From contig OU015653.1 of NCBI GenBank assembly GCA_907165275.2, forward strand, positions 12,988,001 to 13,052,000: a DNA stretch of 64,000 nt, read 5' to 3'. Shown one piece after another: positions 20,691 to 31,977 of the stretch. The stretch is from Zygaena filipendulae. Lineage: Eukaryota > Arthropoda > Insecta > Lepidoptera > Zygaenidae. The notes beneath the pieces were generated by a model. The model did no database searches. It was not told the origin of the DNA and saw only the letters and a program-made list of their open reading frames with translations. The first letter of the stretch is position 1. The number at the start of each line of letters is the position of its first letter. A program made the translations under genes and the position numbers.

Positions 20691-22050
20691 CATTTAAATA
20701 AAGTAACTACACAGATAAAAATGAGAAAACAAATATGTCAGCGGTCGTGATTTCGTCAACCCACTTTAAATGAACGCGAGAACATTATACATGTAGTTCA
20801 ACAAACAAAACAAAAGCTCAGCTTACATTATCACAGAGTTGAATTTGCAGAAAACTAGAAAAGGGAAAGCTGCTATAAAACAAACCTAAGACTGTCTCCA
20901 TAACATGTACGCAGAAAACATTTATAAAGAGGTTTTCGGGAACAATATTCATAGCTCAAATGAAATTAATACTGTAAAAACAAATACATAGAACCTACGC
21001 GTATCTTATGTAAAAAAATCTTTCTTACGGCAAAAAGCGTATGATAGTTTTTTAACTGAGTAACAAACTCGATACAAAATTAATAATATTTTATTAATGT
21101 AAAATATAATCTATTACAATGTTTCACGGACATCGTTTAACTCATTTTACTATTCGCACAATAAAAAATTAAGCAGATATATTTTGACCAAAACAGTTTG
21201 ATTTTATCTAGCAAAGGAACCCAAAGCGCACGCTCGTCGCGTCCCATACGTAAAAAGATATAACCTAAAATTCGAGCGGCAACGAATTGTCACTTTTTAT
21301 CTTGGGACAGTGGTGCAATCACTCGGTCCACTGAACGGGTTAATTAATGGAATCTATTAACTTTTTCATTCTCCTCAGGGATTAGAATCGCTGGCGTGAT
21401 TATTTTGTTTTTTTTTTTTTTGCTCTAGGTAATACTCTACATTTAACCCGTTTTTGATTTTTTTCGTCTGGTGTTTATTTTTTATTTTATTGGGTATTAC
21501 TTTGCGGTTTATCATTACTAAGTACATAGCTTAAAAGTACCAACAGCCTTAATATATTCTGCGCGCTCCATAAACCGATTGAGATAAAACCAAACTAATG
21601 TTTTGGCGAAAAATCTAAAGTACCTATTCGGTTCAATATGCTCATACATAGACATACGATATTCTAAAATCCCACGTATCCTTTATCGTGCAAATTTATG
21701 TAAGATCTGACAAAAAATCGAATTTCGTTAAAACTCTTTATTATAATAATCGTAATGAAACCCTTAAAAATATCTTTAAACCCCCAACTAGAGGAAGGGC
21801 ATCATTTGAATAAATTCAAAAGCCAAACAGTGAAAGCAGTGTAATGTTATTGTTATTACCGGCGTTACAAAGGACAGATTAAAGTGATACGTTCATTCGG
21901 CCGTCTACAAACACTTACTCATACATACCGTGCATACCAATTAAGCCGGGAGAATTAAATTATATTTCAACATTTCACCTTCGTTGTGTGAGCAATAAAA
22001 ACATACACTGGAACGCTTTGTGGCGCGCGTAGACTCATCGCGAGGTTTCC
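20691..22050. other. Non-coding stretch
   Basis: No recognised gene or repeat boundary. 21220-21360 is a GC-richer patch without an exon-like frame. Confidence 0.4.
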
Positions 22051-22144
22051 CGACCACAGAGACAATTATATGTATAGCTCGATAGGCCATGTTGGGCGGC
22101 GCAAGCACGCTACGGTTGCAAAGAAGGTTAGAGCACATGCTCTA
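22051..22144 (+). repeat. Interspersed repeat, GACCACAGAG family, copy 1
   Basis: CGACCACAGAGACAA, then a GGGCGGCGCAAGC-like block, GTTGCAAAGAAGGTTAGAGC and ATGCTCT. The blocks recur in order at 27321-27408 with roughly 70 % similarity by eye. Nature unknown. Confidence 0.5.
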
Positions 22145-23883
22145 TATGCATTGTCCTATGTTAAATTCTACCAGTCTTCATATACTTTCAGATACTTGTA
22201 GGTACGTAGTACTTACAGGCTATCATGCGTTTTTCCGGTTGCATCATGACCAACTTATTAAGTAAAATTTGAAAATGTTGTCACCAACTATTCCTAATTA
22301 TCTAATTTATACCAAGTTTCATCTTGATGATTATCAAAAGTAAAACAAACCAAAGTAAGACATATTAGAATTAATAATTTTTAACAATTTTTAATTTTTA
22401 TTGTGTGTAAGTATCGAGTTGTTGTACCGATAATGTTTATCTATATATCATATTGTGTATCGTGTGTAGCGTATGTACTTTTATTGACTTGTACCTAATA
22501 TTTTATATTATGCAATAAGTATTTTTGTATATTATAATATTGTATCAGTCTATATTAATTTATGTAGTTTATCCTAAATTCAAAATTTTAAATACTGTAT
22601 AATAATTTCTCTAAACGTATTATTTGTGAAATTGTTTTGGCAAATATGTATTATGTATGTATTTGTTCTGTTTGAGTGTATAAATATAGCTATATGTTTC
22701 CTGTATAAATAAATTAATTAATTCTCTCTTTAGTTTCTTAAAAGACATCCTTATCACAAGAATCAAGCTTTCGAAGCAACCAATAAGGCGATAAAAGATT
22801 ATAAAGTTACGAAAAGAAAGAAAATTCCTATTTGAATGGTCTTCTTTATTTAGCAGTCAAATAATAAAGACAGTTGAACTCTCGAGAGTTGCCTTTCAAG
22901 AAGCTAATATTTACACACAGTAATTAGAAGCAGGTTTTTGTGTTCGGAATCAATATTTAACGAGTCGGCAAATGCAAGTTTCGTTCACGAGCGTATTATA
23001 TCCCTTTGGAAATCCACACGCGAACCCGTGAATCTGAACGCACCATAATCCATTGTACACACACGAGCGATATTTCACAGTACATTGATGCAGAGGTTCG
23101 TATAAATATTCATGACGGTGTAAGAGAACACGCGACGTAGAGCGGCGACATGTAAATGTCGTGGCTTAACGCCGGCACAGTGTCGCGGCTTATACTAAGG
23201 CCGTGTTCATGCCAGCACGCCGCCCGATGGTGAATCACGGCTTTTTTTAAATTTCAAAGTTTCAAGATGCAAATAAACCCCACTCCACACATAAATTAGG
23301 ACAGTAACGCTGTAAGATATAAACGGTTACTGAGTTACGTATTTACGCTGCTATCCAATTACGATAATCGCAACACAGCGGGATAAAATCTAATAACACT
23401 CAATATGGATTCGAGCAAAACAAATCTATTTTTATACACAAAATATAAAAGGATCATCTTTCCACACTTCGTATAAAGACAATACTCAAAGAAAATACAT
23501 TTAGAAATATATTTTTCCATTATAGTAAAAGAAAACCACCACATATTCCACGAGCTAAGCAAACTCTTACACTTCTTAAGCAATTTTCCTTGATATTGAA
23601 CGGTACAGCCATGTGCGGGGTATGGTCGCGTGACTCACGTACTAAACCTGATCTTAAAGCCTAGGTCACACCGGCGACTGCACTGCGAAGCGAGAGCGGG
23701 AAGCGAGCGTTAACGATGTTAAGTAAACTCACAGATCAATTTGTAAAATATGACTGTTCGTAATCAGATGGAGAGTAAAAAAGTTGTGTATTTATTGCTG
23801 TGCCTTTTTTCGTAACAAATATTATGCAATGACGCTATGTTTCACGTACTCCAATTGATTTTAATATAGGTAATATTGTAATA
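22145..23883. other. Non-coding stretch with a GC-richer island
   Basis: 22230-22740 is AT-rich and may be a decayed repeat or a 3' untranslated region. 22940-23240 is a long island of higher GC without open frame longer than about 40 codons; a conserved non-coding element is one possibility. No gene supported. Confidence 0.4.
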
Positions 23884-24085
23884 CTAGCGGTCCCTCGTGG
23901 TTTTGCCCGCGGCAATTTTGGAATTCCCACTAGAATTCCAGAATAAAGTATAGATATAAACCTTCCTCATGAATCACTCTATCTATTAGTGAATACCGCA
24001 TGAAAATCCATTGCGTTGTTTTAAAGATCTAAACATACATAGGGACAGACAGCAGGAAGCGACTGTGTTTTACACTATGTAGTGA
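23884..24085 (-). mobile_element. Helitron-like element, family G
   Basis: In sense orientation it starts A|TCACTACATAGTGTAAAAC and ends GAGGGACCGCTAG|T. It carries CTTTAAAACAACGCAATGG and GTGATTCATGAGGAAGG, as in a widespread lepidopteran repeat. The body is unrelated to family A but TC...CTAG ends and the A/T insertion point are the same. Confidence 0.7.
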
Positions 24086-24499
24086 TAGGAATATAGATTG
24101 AAAATAAAATTAACTTTCTTTTTTCTTTCAATGTTACGCTATCGCTTTGCTGTCGCTATGTTAGTTTCAGTGTGACCAAAGCTGAACGGAGATGATACGA
24201 TTATTTCGCCGGCCATTTGCGCTACGTCCTTACACAACGTTGGAACGTTGAATGTGTCTGATAAACAAAAGGGAACTTAAATAGCGATGTAACGGATGAG
24301 ATCTTCTTTAAATACCTAAGAGTAGGTACGGTACCTAAGTGATGTTTTGTGCGGGTGCTTTAGTCGTTTTAGCATAAACTCTACTTGATAATGTACCTAC
24401 TGTGGCTGACGATGGATTTATTTTCTTAGTTTACTACTATTTAACTAATAATATATAAGTAAAGTTTCATTGCCAGAAAACACGGATAAAACGATGTTT

Positions 24500-24626
24500 T
24501 CTAAAACTGAAACCTAGCTATATCGATTAATCGCTCCGGAAACCCACTGCATACTAAATTTCATGAAAATCGTTGGAGTCGTTTTCGAGATTCAGAATAT
24601 ATTATACATGTATATATATATATACA
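24500..24626 (+). repeat. Interspersed repeat split by a Helitron pair (left part)
   Basis: TTTCATGAAAATCGTTGGAG and TCGTTTTCGAGATTC lead into a TA tract. The matching right part, TATACAAGAATTGCTCGTTT, is at 25091-25115, after two Helitron-like copies. Together they look like one repeat with an internal TA microsatellite. Confidence 0.5.
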
Positions 24627-24856
24627 TCTAATATATATAAATCACGTGTCACGTTGTTTGTCCGCGATGGACTCCGAAACTACTGAACGGATTTTGATAA
24701 AATTTTGCAACCATTTATAATATGGTCCAACTTAAAAGATAGGATAGTTTTTATCCCGGAATTCCCTCGGGAACTGAAGGACATAGAGTACTTTTTTCCC
24801 GCAACTTCCGCGGGAACTCCGAAATTACCGCGGATGAAATCGCGGGGGACAGCTAG
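24627..24856 (+). mobile_element. Helitron-like element, family D, first of a head-to-tail pair
   Basis: Starts A|TCTAATATATATAAATC, has ACGTGTCACGTTGTTTGTCC and GGACTCCGAAACTACTGAAC, and ends ATCGCGGGGGACAGCTAG. 230 bp. It contains two successive CCC(G/T)CGGGAACT modules, as if the 3' end had been duplicated inside. Its last G is followed at once by the TC of the next copy. Confidence 0.85.
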
Positions 24857-25085
24857 TCTAATATATATAAATCACGTGTCACGTTGTTTGTCCGCGATGG
24901 ACTCCGAAACTACTGAACGGATTTTGATAAAATTTTGCAACCATTTATAATATGGTCCAACTTAAAAGATAGGATAGTTTTTATCCCGGAATTCCCTCGG
25001 GAACTGAAAGACATAGAGTACTTTTTCCTGCAACCTCCGCGGGAACTCCGACATTACTGCGGATGAAATCGCGGGGGACAGCTAG
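24857..25085 (+). mobile_element. Helitron-like element, family D, second of a head-to-tail pair
   Basis: 229 bp, about 97 % the same as 24627-24856 by eye (six or seven changes). Begins TCTAATATATATAAATC with no spacer after the first copy's CTAG and ends CTAG|T against the TA tract of the split repeat. Confidence 0.85.
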
Positions 25086-25130
25086 TATATTTATATACAA
25101 GAATTGCTCGTTTAAAGATAGTGGATAGAT

Positions 25131-27320
25131 ATAGAAAGATAAATATTTCATGAGTACCTAACATTGGATAATTTTCATCCAGAATCCATTATTCTGTTAT
25201 TCTTCATTTAGGTAATGCCTTCCTTCTTCCTTTCATGTTTTGGTAAATATATTTAATGTGCAGATACGCTAATTTTTATAATATATACCTACATTTTTTG
25301 GGTAGATAAGTAATAACAAAATGTTTCCGTTCAAAGCTTTCACTTCAGTCCATTATTAAGTTTACTACGTACCTACCTACCTTAATACCTTTTTTATTTG
25401 TATTGAGTACATATTGTATTTCATTGAAATCATTGAAAAAAAGTTGTCGTACATAGACAAGCCAATCTGTTAAGTAAACTCTAGAGAGTTCGCGACGAAG
25501 GACTGATGCCCTTTTGCCCTCAAGATTACAACTAAGTGATTCGCTTTTGAAGAAGCCAGACGTGAATTTAATATACAGACCCCACTCGTAATATTGTTTT
25601 CTTTCAACTTATCAAACTTATAATTGCCTACAGACCTTATGTTAAATCAAAAAGACGCAAAAGAGCACTTTAAATTATCAAATATAAATAATTTTCTTCT
25701 TAAATTGCCAAAAAAGTTGCCAATGACAACATTGACTGATATAAATATTGTCTGACCTAACAAAGTACAATGTTTAAACAAAAGACATTCTTTTTATTAT
25801 GAAGGATACGGGACTGAAACCATATCTTCCATGATAAAAAAATCATATCTTCCATGATATTTATTTTTACTTACAGGTGTAAATATTGTATTGTTTCAGC
25901 AGGCTTTCCAATCGTCGGACTCTGAATTACAGTGATTTCATTTAGAATCAATTTACTCGTATTATTCGTATCTACTAATTCAGTTTATTCTATGAAATTT
26001 AGTGTTATTTTTCTGAATTAAGCGTTTAGACCTTTTCGAGAAATATTACCACACTTGAATGTTTATAAAGCGAATGAAAACAAGAAAAAATCACTGTGAC
26101 AACAAACAGAATCGAAGTTGAAACAATTTGCAAACCGAAAAATACGGGGGCCCGCTATCCGTAGGGGCCAATTTCCTACGCATAATTTATTCAAGGGACA
26201 AGCATTAGCATCGGAGACGATCGACGCCTCTTTATAATTGGGAGCGGTGTTTATTCGTTGGAAATCTCTTAGCGTTTGTCGGATGCTGCCTTTGAATAAT
26301 GGATTTGGTGCCCAGAGTTGGCAAATAGTCTAACTCGGCAATATTGAGGGCCCAGTGATAAGCGAAGCGTGGACTGACGCGAAATATTTTAGGTTATAAT
26401 TTATTTGAAATGAAAGAAATAATGAAGAAGAAACAGAAATAGGTACGTAAGTGAATATGCAATAGCAAATGTAATAAGAACCATTGCGGACCCGACGTTG
26501 GTCTCCCGCTGTTGCCGCATGTGGCGAATTTGGTCTCGAATCTATAGCTGAAACATTTGCTTCAACTTGAAAAATATAAAACGTACAGATATTATTATAT
26601 GACTTACATAAACTAACTTTATTATATTTCTGTCGCGTCACAATATGGTACACCATGTGTCTGTGGAATTTATTAGCGTTAATATAGAAGTTTTTCTTTA
26701 TAAATTTTTTTGTACTTTCTCTATGTTAGATTACAAATTTTCTCACATATAATACAAATATGAAACAAGAAAAATGTCCTCTTGTAACTGACATTAATGA
26801 ATTTTTTTTATCCACATCTACAGATTTATATTTTGATGGAGGAAATTTTGTTAGTTTGTATACTTACAGAAAACCAGCCGTAAACATACTTGTACCTAAT
26901 TTATAATGAATTATATAGAGTAAGATATTTTTTAATTTCGGCCCTATAATTATAGTCATCAGTACTTTAGATCAAAGGAGACCGAGTTTTTTTATCATGA
27001 TAAGAAAGAGTTCCTAGGTGAATTTAAAAATTTCCCGGGTAAACAGTCAGTAACAAATAAAATATCTAATGTTTATATAATTCTATAAGTTTCTTCTATT
27101 TTAAAAAGACTGAATCCTCATAATCGTAATCATTGTCCTTGAATACGGATTCACACTAAAAAATGTTCTATTTTGACACTTATCTGATTTGCTGATGGAT
27201 TGCTTACGACTTGTAAGCTAAGTCCGTCGAAAAATCCACAAAAAAACAACTGAAGGATATACAAATAAATTGTTAAAAATAAAACGAAAATGTAATACAT
27301 AAAACATAACGTTATCGTCG
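25131..27320. other. Long non-coding stretch
   Basis: AT-rich. 26130-26310 (GGGGGCCCGCTATCCG, CATTAGCATCGGAGACG) is a compact GC-richer island that could be a conserved non-coding element. The minus frame at 26330-26656 has an acceptor-like CAAG but no good donor. No gene supported. Confidence 0.4.
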
Positions 27321-27408
27321 TGACCACAGAGCAAATAAATTAAATAGAGAGGACATGTAGGCAAGGCAGGCGCGCCACCGTTGTAAAGAAAGTTAGGGCA
27401 AATGCTCT
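27321..27408 (+). repeat. Interspersed repeat, GACCACAGAG family, copy 2
   Basis: TGACCACAGAGCAAATAAAT, GGCAGGCGCGCCACCGTTG, AAAGAAAGTTAGGGC and AATGCTCT align with 22051-22144. A reversed GTTCTGTGGTCGGGAC at about 27640-27660 may be an inverted end. Confidence 0.5.
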
Positions 27409-27756
27409 AACTTGCCCAAAACATCTTTTGCTGCCATCCCAAGTATATTTACCACAATATTTGCAAAACTGTGAATTTTGAAAACAGGGACTAAGTAAAA
27501 ACATAATCATAAAGCGTTTAATATATTTCTTAACGTTTATGAATGTTTTAGTGCGTGATGAATAGTTTTATATGCGCAAATCACCCAGCGACACTGGTTT
27601 TCATCTGTTTTCATAGTTGATGTCCCTTCTATCTGTTTTTTCTGTTCTGTGGTCGGGACATTCCTATTCAAGAATTCAATCCGCTCGTCTTATCGCCGTG
27701 TGATCGGCACTATACACAGAGGGCCTTGACTTTCCTCTCTGACTCCTCCCGCTCAG

Positions 27757-27911
27757 GTGAAAGGGACTTAAAAGGGCTTATACGAACATCGAGACAGAGA
27801 CGCAAATCACAAATATCTACTCGTAACACAACTCAATCTGGAAATGTAAATTTAAGGGATTTCTCTACCGATTTAATCAACTACTCGGTGGAGCCGGCGT
27901 GCCCTGTAAAG
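27757..27911 (+). CDS. Candidate internal exon, about 51 codons, unknown gene
   Basis: A strong pyrimidine-rich acceptor (TTTCCTCTCTGACTCCTCCC then GCTCAG) precedes GTGAAAGG; the donor is AAAG|GTATAT at 27911/27912. One frame is open throughout, entered in phase 1 and left in phase 0: (x)GERDLKGLIRTSRQRRKSQI ... DLINYSVEPACPVK. Basic and Ser/Thr-rich, not recognised. It does not join directly in phase to the candidate exon at 19782. The same frame stays open into the flanks, which weakens the case. Confidence 0.3.
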
Positions 27912-28072
27912 GTATATGTATTCAGGAGAGAAATTTCTTAATTTAAACGTGAAATTTGAACGTGAGTTTCATAAGTCTAGTTAATTTGTGGTTTACGCGT
28001 ATAAAAGACCTTAGACCTTGATCTGTCGGCGCGTCGGCGGCCACACAAAGGACAGGGGCGTTGAATGACTGT

Positions 28073-28245
28073 ATATTGTCCGTCAGCGCGTTGGCAACTT
28101 CTGCGCACAATTATTTATTTATTTTTGTAGATAATAACGTCAAAAATTTAAATTATTATGTTTTATTTAGTTATTTGAGACGAAAATCGAATACTGAACA
28201 CCCTCCTTCAATATTACTTTTGCTTAACCTTACACTATGTATATG
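28073..28245 (+). repeat. Interspersed repeat, TCCGTCAGCGCG family, copy 1
   Basis: TATTGTCCGTCAGCGCG at the left and CCTCCTTCAA...TTAACCTTACAC at the right are shared, at the same spacing, with 55712-55884. Middle portions are diverged. Nature unknown. Confidence 0.55.
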
Positions 28246-28354
28246 ATAAAGAGGTAAGATTTGATTTTAATAGAAAAAGCAAAAAACTATTAAATTCATT
28301 TTATAAACATTTTACATTAATAGAAAGCTTTAGTAAAGATATTGACATTATGTA

Positions 28355-28412
28355 GAACTCGGAATTCCCGTGGAATACCGAAATTCATGCACGTAAAACC
28401 GCGGGGTGATCT
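28355..28412 (+). mobile_element. Helitron-like 3' end fragment
   Basis: CGGAATTCCCGTGGAATACC, GAAATTCATGCACG and AAAACCGCGGGG are the last 55 or so bases of family A, with CTAG changed. The 5' part is gone. Confidence 0.55.
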
Positions 28413-29177
28413 GCTATTTTTAGTGAACAGGTAATTTGTCTTGGAATAAAAGATATGGGGTACGTACTTTAATCTTTGGTAAAATGTAGCTGTATTCACT
28501 TTTTATTATCGCTATTATCAAATTGGTATTATTATTAAATTTAGAATTTGTAAAATAATAATTGAAAATTTCTTTTGCGAATTTATTTATTTTTGATATA
28601 AAATGTGCTTATAATTTTTAAAAAGAGAATAAAAGATCATTCGATCTATAAAGAATGACTGCGGGAATTTACTGTGGGATCCAGTTTAGGTACCTTGATA
28701 ATGACATTGAAAACTTTCTGAGGTGATCAGTCTCTCTAGAATAAATGTGTTCAAACTATAGAGGCACAAATTCCAAAAAACCAATTGAATCCCAATACGT
28801 AAAAGGGACAAAGCTCCACGAACTTTACATTCCATCCCTCTCTCTGAGCAGAATTGCTTTGGTTTTGCAGTTCATAACGCAGTCATGGAAGACACAGAAA
28901 CCAAACTCTCCGATTTGATACAATTACAGGCTTTCGTAAACTCGACCCTACAAACTCTGTACAACAATCTGTTTAACTCTCGCAGTACATATTATCCCTG
29001 TTGAGACTTTTGCTAAGTAATCGAGGAGCAAACTGTGTGTTTGAAAAACTAAAAATAAACAAATTTGAAACATTAATCTCTAAGCATTACGATTATAATT
29101 TTTATTCATTAAATATCTTTAAAATTTATTTTGATTATTATTCATTTATTATAATATATTTTAAATTTAAGTTGTTT
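28413..29177. other. Non-coding stretch
   Basis: No recognised gene or repeat. 28690-28990 is slightly GC-richer but has no exon-like boundaries. Confidence 0.4.
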
Positions 29178-29211
29178 ATTATTATTCTTATTACACTGAG
29201 TGGAAACTGCC
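29178..29211 (-). repeat. LINE (TAA)n tail remnant
   Basis: TTATTATTATTCTTATTACA followed by CTGAGTGGAAACTGC. The same join of TTA repeats to CACTGAG(C/T)(A/G)GAAAC occurs at 29911-29950. In minus sense it is ...CTCAGTG(TAA)n, the 3' end of a non-LTR element. Confidence 0.5.
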
Positions 29212-29410
29212 CTAGCTGTTCCCCGCGGTTTCACCCGCGTTAATTTCGGAGTTCCTACGGGAATTGTGTGACCAAAGGACCCCATGTCTTTCTCTGTACC
29301 TCTGACAACGCGTATGCTAAACTTCATGATGATCGGCCAAGTAATTAAGGCGTGAAAGCGTAACCAACAAACAAAGGAACTTATTTACGGATTTGTTATA
29401 CTATATAGGA
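29212..29410 (-). mobile_element. Helitron-like element, family A
   Basis: Plus strand begins CTAGCTGTTCCCCGCGGTTT, then CACCCGCGTTAATTTCGGAG and ends TATAGGA|T, so the sense strand is A|TCCTATA...CTAG. 199 bp with an intact CGCGG...CCGCG hairpin. Confidence 0.85.
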
Positions 29411-29628
29411 TGTAAGTTTTTGGAACGGAGTTACTCATTGCACGGTACGGATAGGAGCAAAGATTCATTTTCCGTCACGGCTTCATAGATGGGCTATAAA
29501 AATGGCGCGCTTATTGATTAGAGGTTTTTGGAACAAAAGAGCTTTAACTTAACTCGCAAATTACGAAGCACAGAAGCTTCGTTCCAACCAAGTGTTCCAC
29601 GACACTCGCGTATTTATTATTACTATTA

Positions 29629-29905
29629 CTCATTTATTGATCTTAAATTTAGGTTTTTTACAGTATAAATTTACAAAATAATAAATGTTATAAAAAACCT
29701 AAGCCTAGTATGCTACCGGCAGCGGAGCAGGGCTCAAACTACCGGTGGTTAAGGTCACAGAGACAGGAGCCTCCGTACAATACGTGTCGTGTCGAGAATT
29801 ACCGCCTTCTGCATCTGACCCTTAAGCCAACGACCTAGGGAGAGTCTCTCAAGATTTTGATCGAGACTCTTCGCTATTAAACCGTTTATAATTTTATTTT
29901 TTATA
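29629..29905 (-). mobile_element. R4/Dong-like non-LTR retrotransposon, 3' end only
   Basis: About 280 bp on the minus strand: 45 codons of ORF end and about 125 bp of 3' untranslated sequence. (TTA)-type repeats flank both sides (29611-29628 and 29911-29933), as in the larger copy at 13203-15014. On the right side the TTA array joins CACTGAGCAGAAAC, the end of another retroelement. Confidence 0.7.
29755..29889 (-). pseudogene. C-terminal 44 codons of an R4/Dong-like ORF2
   Basis: Read on the minus strand: INGLIAKSLDQNLERLSL, then GQMQKAVILDTTRIVRRLLS and a stop (TGA). It aligns with the C terminus of the larger copy (STNGLVPTSLQRHLRRLDV ... AAIQKAVLLDNARIVRRFL). This short tail was found by comparison; it is too small to be called by length. 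No catalytic part remains. Confidence 0.75.
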
Positions 29906-29936
29906 TATTTTTTATTATTATTATTATTATTACACT

Positions 29937-30440
29937 GAGCAGAAACCGCACGTTTCCGTCACGATTACTAACAGATTGCATTAAGTTTTAGACAGATGAA
30001 TAAAAAAACGTGATTTTGTTAATTTACGTTCTATTTCGTACTTTATTAAACGCAAATCTAAAATGACGTAATAAGTACGCGTAATCCCCGAAATTGCTGC
30101 GTTCTCGAGATGTCAATTACGTATTCAGTGACAGATGAGGGGTTGGGAAGTGCGAGCAAAGCACAAACGGCGAAGTTTTCTCATGTTTATAACATACATT
30201 ATTAATAATAATACGCCTCGAATTCAGACGTACGCAAATTAAGATGTGAACTTTGGGCAAAGTGTAACGTTGATGTTACACAGCGGAAACAATACGAGCT
30301 ATGGAGTTGCTTACGTTTGGGGACGGTGACAATTTTGAATTTCGAAGGAATTTTTTTTTTGTTTTGGGTTGGTTTTTAGTGTTGCTCGCCAGTTTTTCAA
30401 CGCGAAGTTCAACTGCTTAAAAGGCAATTCTCTCTCTCAA
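29937..30440. other. Non-coding stretch
   Basis: No recognised feature. Confidence 0.4.
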
Positions 30441-30767
30441 AATGGGCATGATGACTTAATTTTCATTTTAAGTCCGTCTTGTAGATTAATAAAAAATATT
30501 GGACACACACTCACTTTTCTTTTTTACGTAATCAAATTACACGATACATTGAGGTGAAATTCCGTGTGACGTCACACCAAGGTACACTTTATACTTAGTT
30601 ATGACGTCGCGATCAATGCCTCCCACTTCTAAACTTTAATTCTTTTCGTCTAAGTATTTTTTCGATAGTTCGAAAAAGCAAAAAATACGTGTCTATTATT
30701 TTTTTAATATCTAACTGACGGACTAAATATATAATTTTTATTTTTATACCTTGTCATCACGCCCATT
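30441..30767 (+). mobile_element. Inverted-repeat element, TAGTCCGTC family, copy 3
   Basis: Outer ends AATGGGCATGATGAC and GTCATCACGCCCATT are reverse complements with one mismatch. Inner TAAGTCCGTC and GACGGACTAA, and the paired TGACGTCAC/TGACGTCGC centre, match the family. 327 bp, intact-looking. Confidence 0.85.
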
Positions 30768-31099
30768 GTCTTATACGTGTGATATTTTAAGAAAGGTATG
30801 CCATAATACACAATATTCATTACCTGTATAACTGTACTGTTATGATAATATTAAAAAAGGGAAAGTTCATTTGTTTGTAGAGTATCTCTCGAATTATTAT
30901 ACTTATTTTTATACATTATACTTATATTATTATACATAATTACTGAACCGAAACGAAAATTTCTTTCATTAGTTAGGAAGCTACAGTATCGCTTCTTACT
31001 TAGGATAATTTTTACTTCAAAACCAAAAATTGCTGTGGGAATACGGAAATTAGAACATTTCGGGGGTCCATTATCAGAAGTGAGTAAGTATATTATAAT
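30768..31099. other. Non-coding stretch
   Basis: AT-rich. 31030-31075 (GCTGTGGGAATACGG...TTCGGGGG) may be a decayed Helitron 3' end. Confidence 0.4.
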
Positions 31100-31277
31100 C
31101 CCCATACTATTTTACGTATATAAATGCAAATATGAGTTTTCCGTTTGATTGTTTTTTAAGCTTTTAACGATTATCATTTTTTTAGTTTTGTACACATTTT
31201 CAAGGGTACAGAGAAGGATATAGGTTAGGTACTTTTTATCCCGGAATTCCCGCAGGGGAAACCGCGGGAAGCAGCTA
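31100..31277 (+). mobile_element. Helitron-like element, family A
   Basis: Starts A|TCCCCATACTATTTTACG, has GGGTACAGAGAAGGATATAGG and ends AACCGCGGGAAGCAGCTAG|T. Internal deletion removed GAACTCCGAAATTAACGCGG. 178 bp. Confidence 0.8.
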
Positions 31278-31799
31278 GTAATAGTACTCACGGAACTTTA
31301 AATTCAATTAGTGCGATACAAAACAACTCTCAAGGCGTTTGTCTCTGTTCTAAATGATTGACGCGTCGTCTTCAAATTGCTTTATGCAAATGTAATACGT
31401 ATTCAAACACAGTTATCGGTTGGATTTGCGTGCAAACTTGTGTAACCGTAATTATTGAAGCCCCAATTTAACTTCGTTCGTCTAGTGGTAATTATGTGCT
31501 TGGTGTTAGACCTCTGAACTAATCTAAAACACCGAAACACTCCGCCATAACAGTGATTTCAATCCGCCATAATAAATATGTGTAAGTTTTACGAGTTAAT
31601 TAAAAAAATGTATTAAAATATGTGTGCGTGTGTTCTTAATGTACTTATAATTACTTAAGAAGTTAATAAATTAATAATAACGATAATACATACACGCACA
31701 CTCACACACACATATATTTTACTTTTATTTTAATAAAATTAGGTTAAATTACTCCGATGCCAGTATTAATATGAAAATTTTAACAACGCTTTCACCTGC
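31278..31799. other. Non-coding stretch with (CA)n
   Basis: 31470-31500 has TTCGTCTAGTGGTAATTATG, a tRNA-like A box without B box. 31690-31720 is a short CA-rich repeat. No gene. Confidence 0.4.
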
Positions 31800-31977
31800 G
31801 AATATTGCACCAACATAATATTATATTATGGAGCACTGCAGGAGAGTTGAAATACAGGCTTCGCTTAGTTCAACCTCCACTATCCCAAATGATAATAAAC
31901 AAATTGTTGTATTGTTATTGTTGTATAATGTTATTATTGATCGATTATAGTGTTGAAATAAACTTATTATTGTTATT
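31800..31977 (+). repeat. LINE 3' end with TTATTATTGTTATTA tail
   Basis: GGAGCACTGCAGGAGAGTTG, CAAATTGTTGTATTG and GTTGAAATAAACTTATTATT lead to a TTATTG-type tail. AATAAA just before the tail supports a non-LTR 3' end. Family unknown. Confidence 0.5.

Noticed and set aside
10300..26210. Shared ATTAGCATCGG in two GC-richer islands (about 10310 and 26205)
   Set aside because: An 11-base match between two places in 64 kb is expected by chance.
26330..26656. Minus frame with possible exon VEANVSAIDSRPNSPHAATA
   Set aside because: Acceptor-like TTTTTCAAG exists but no acceptable donor; not strong enough to call.
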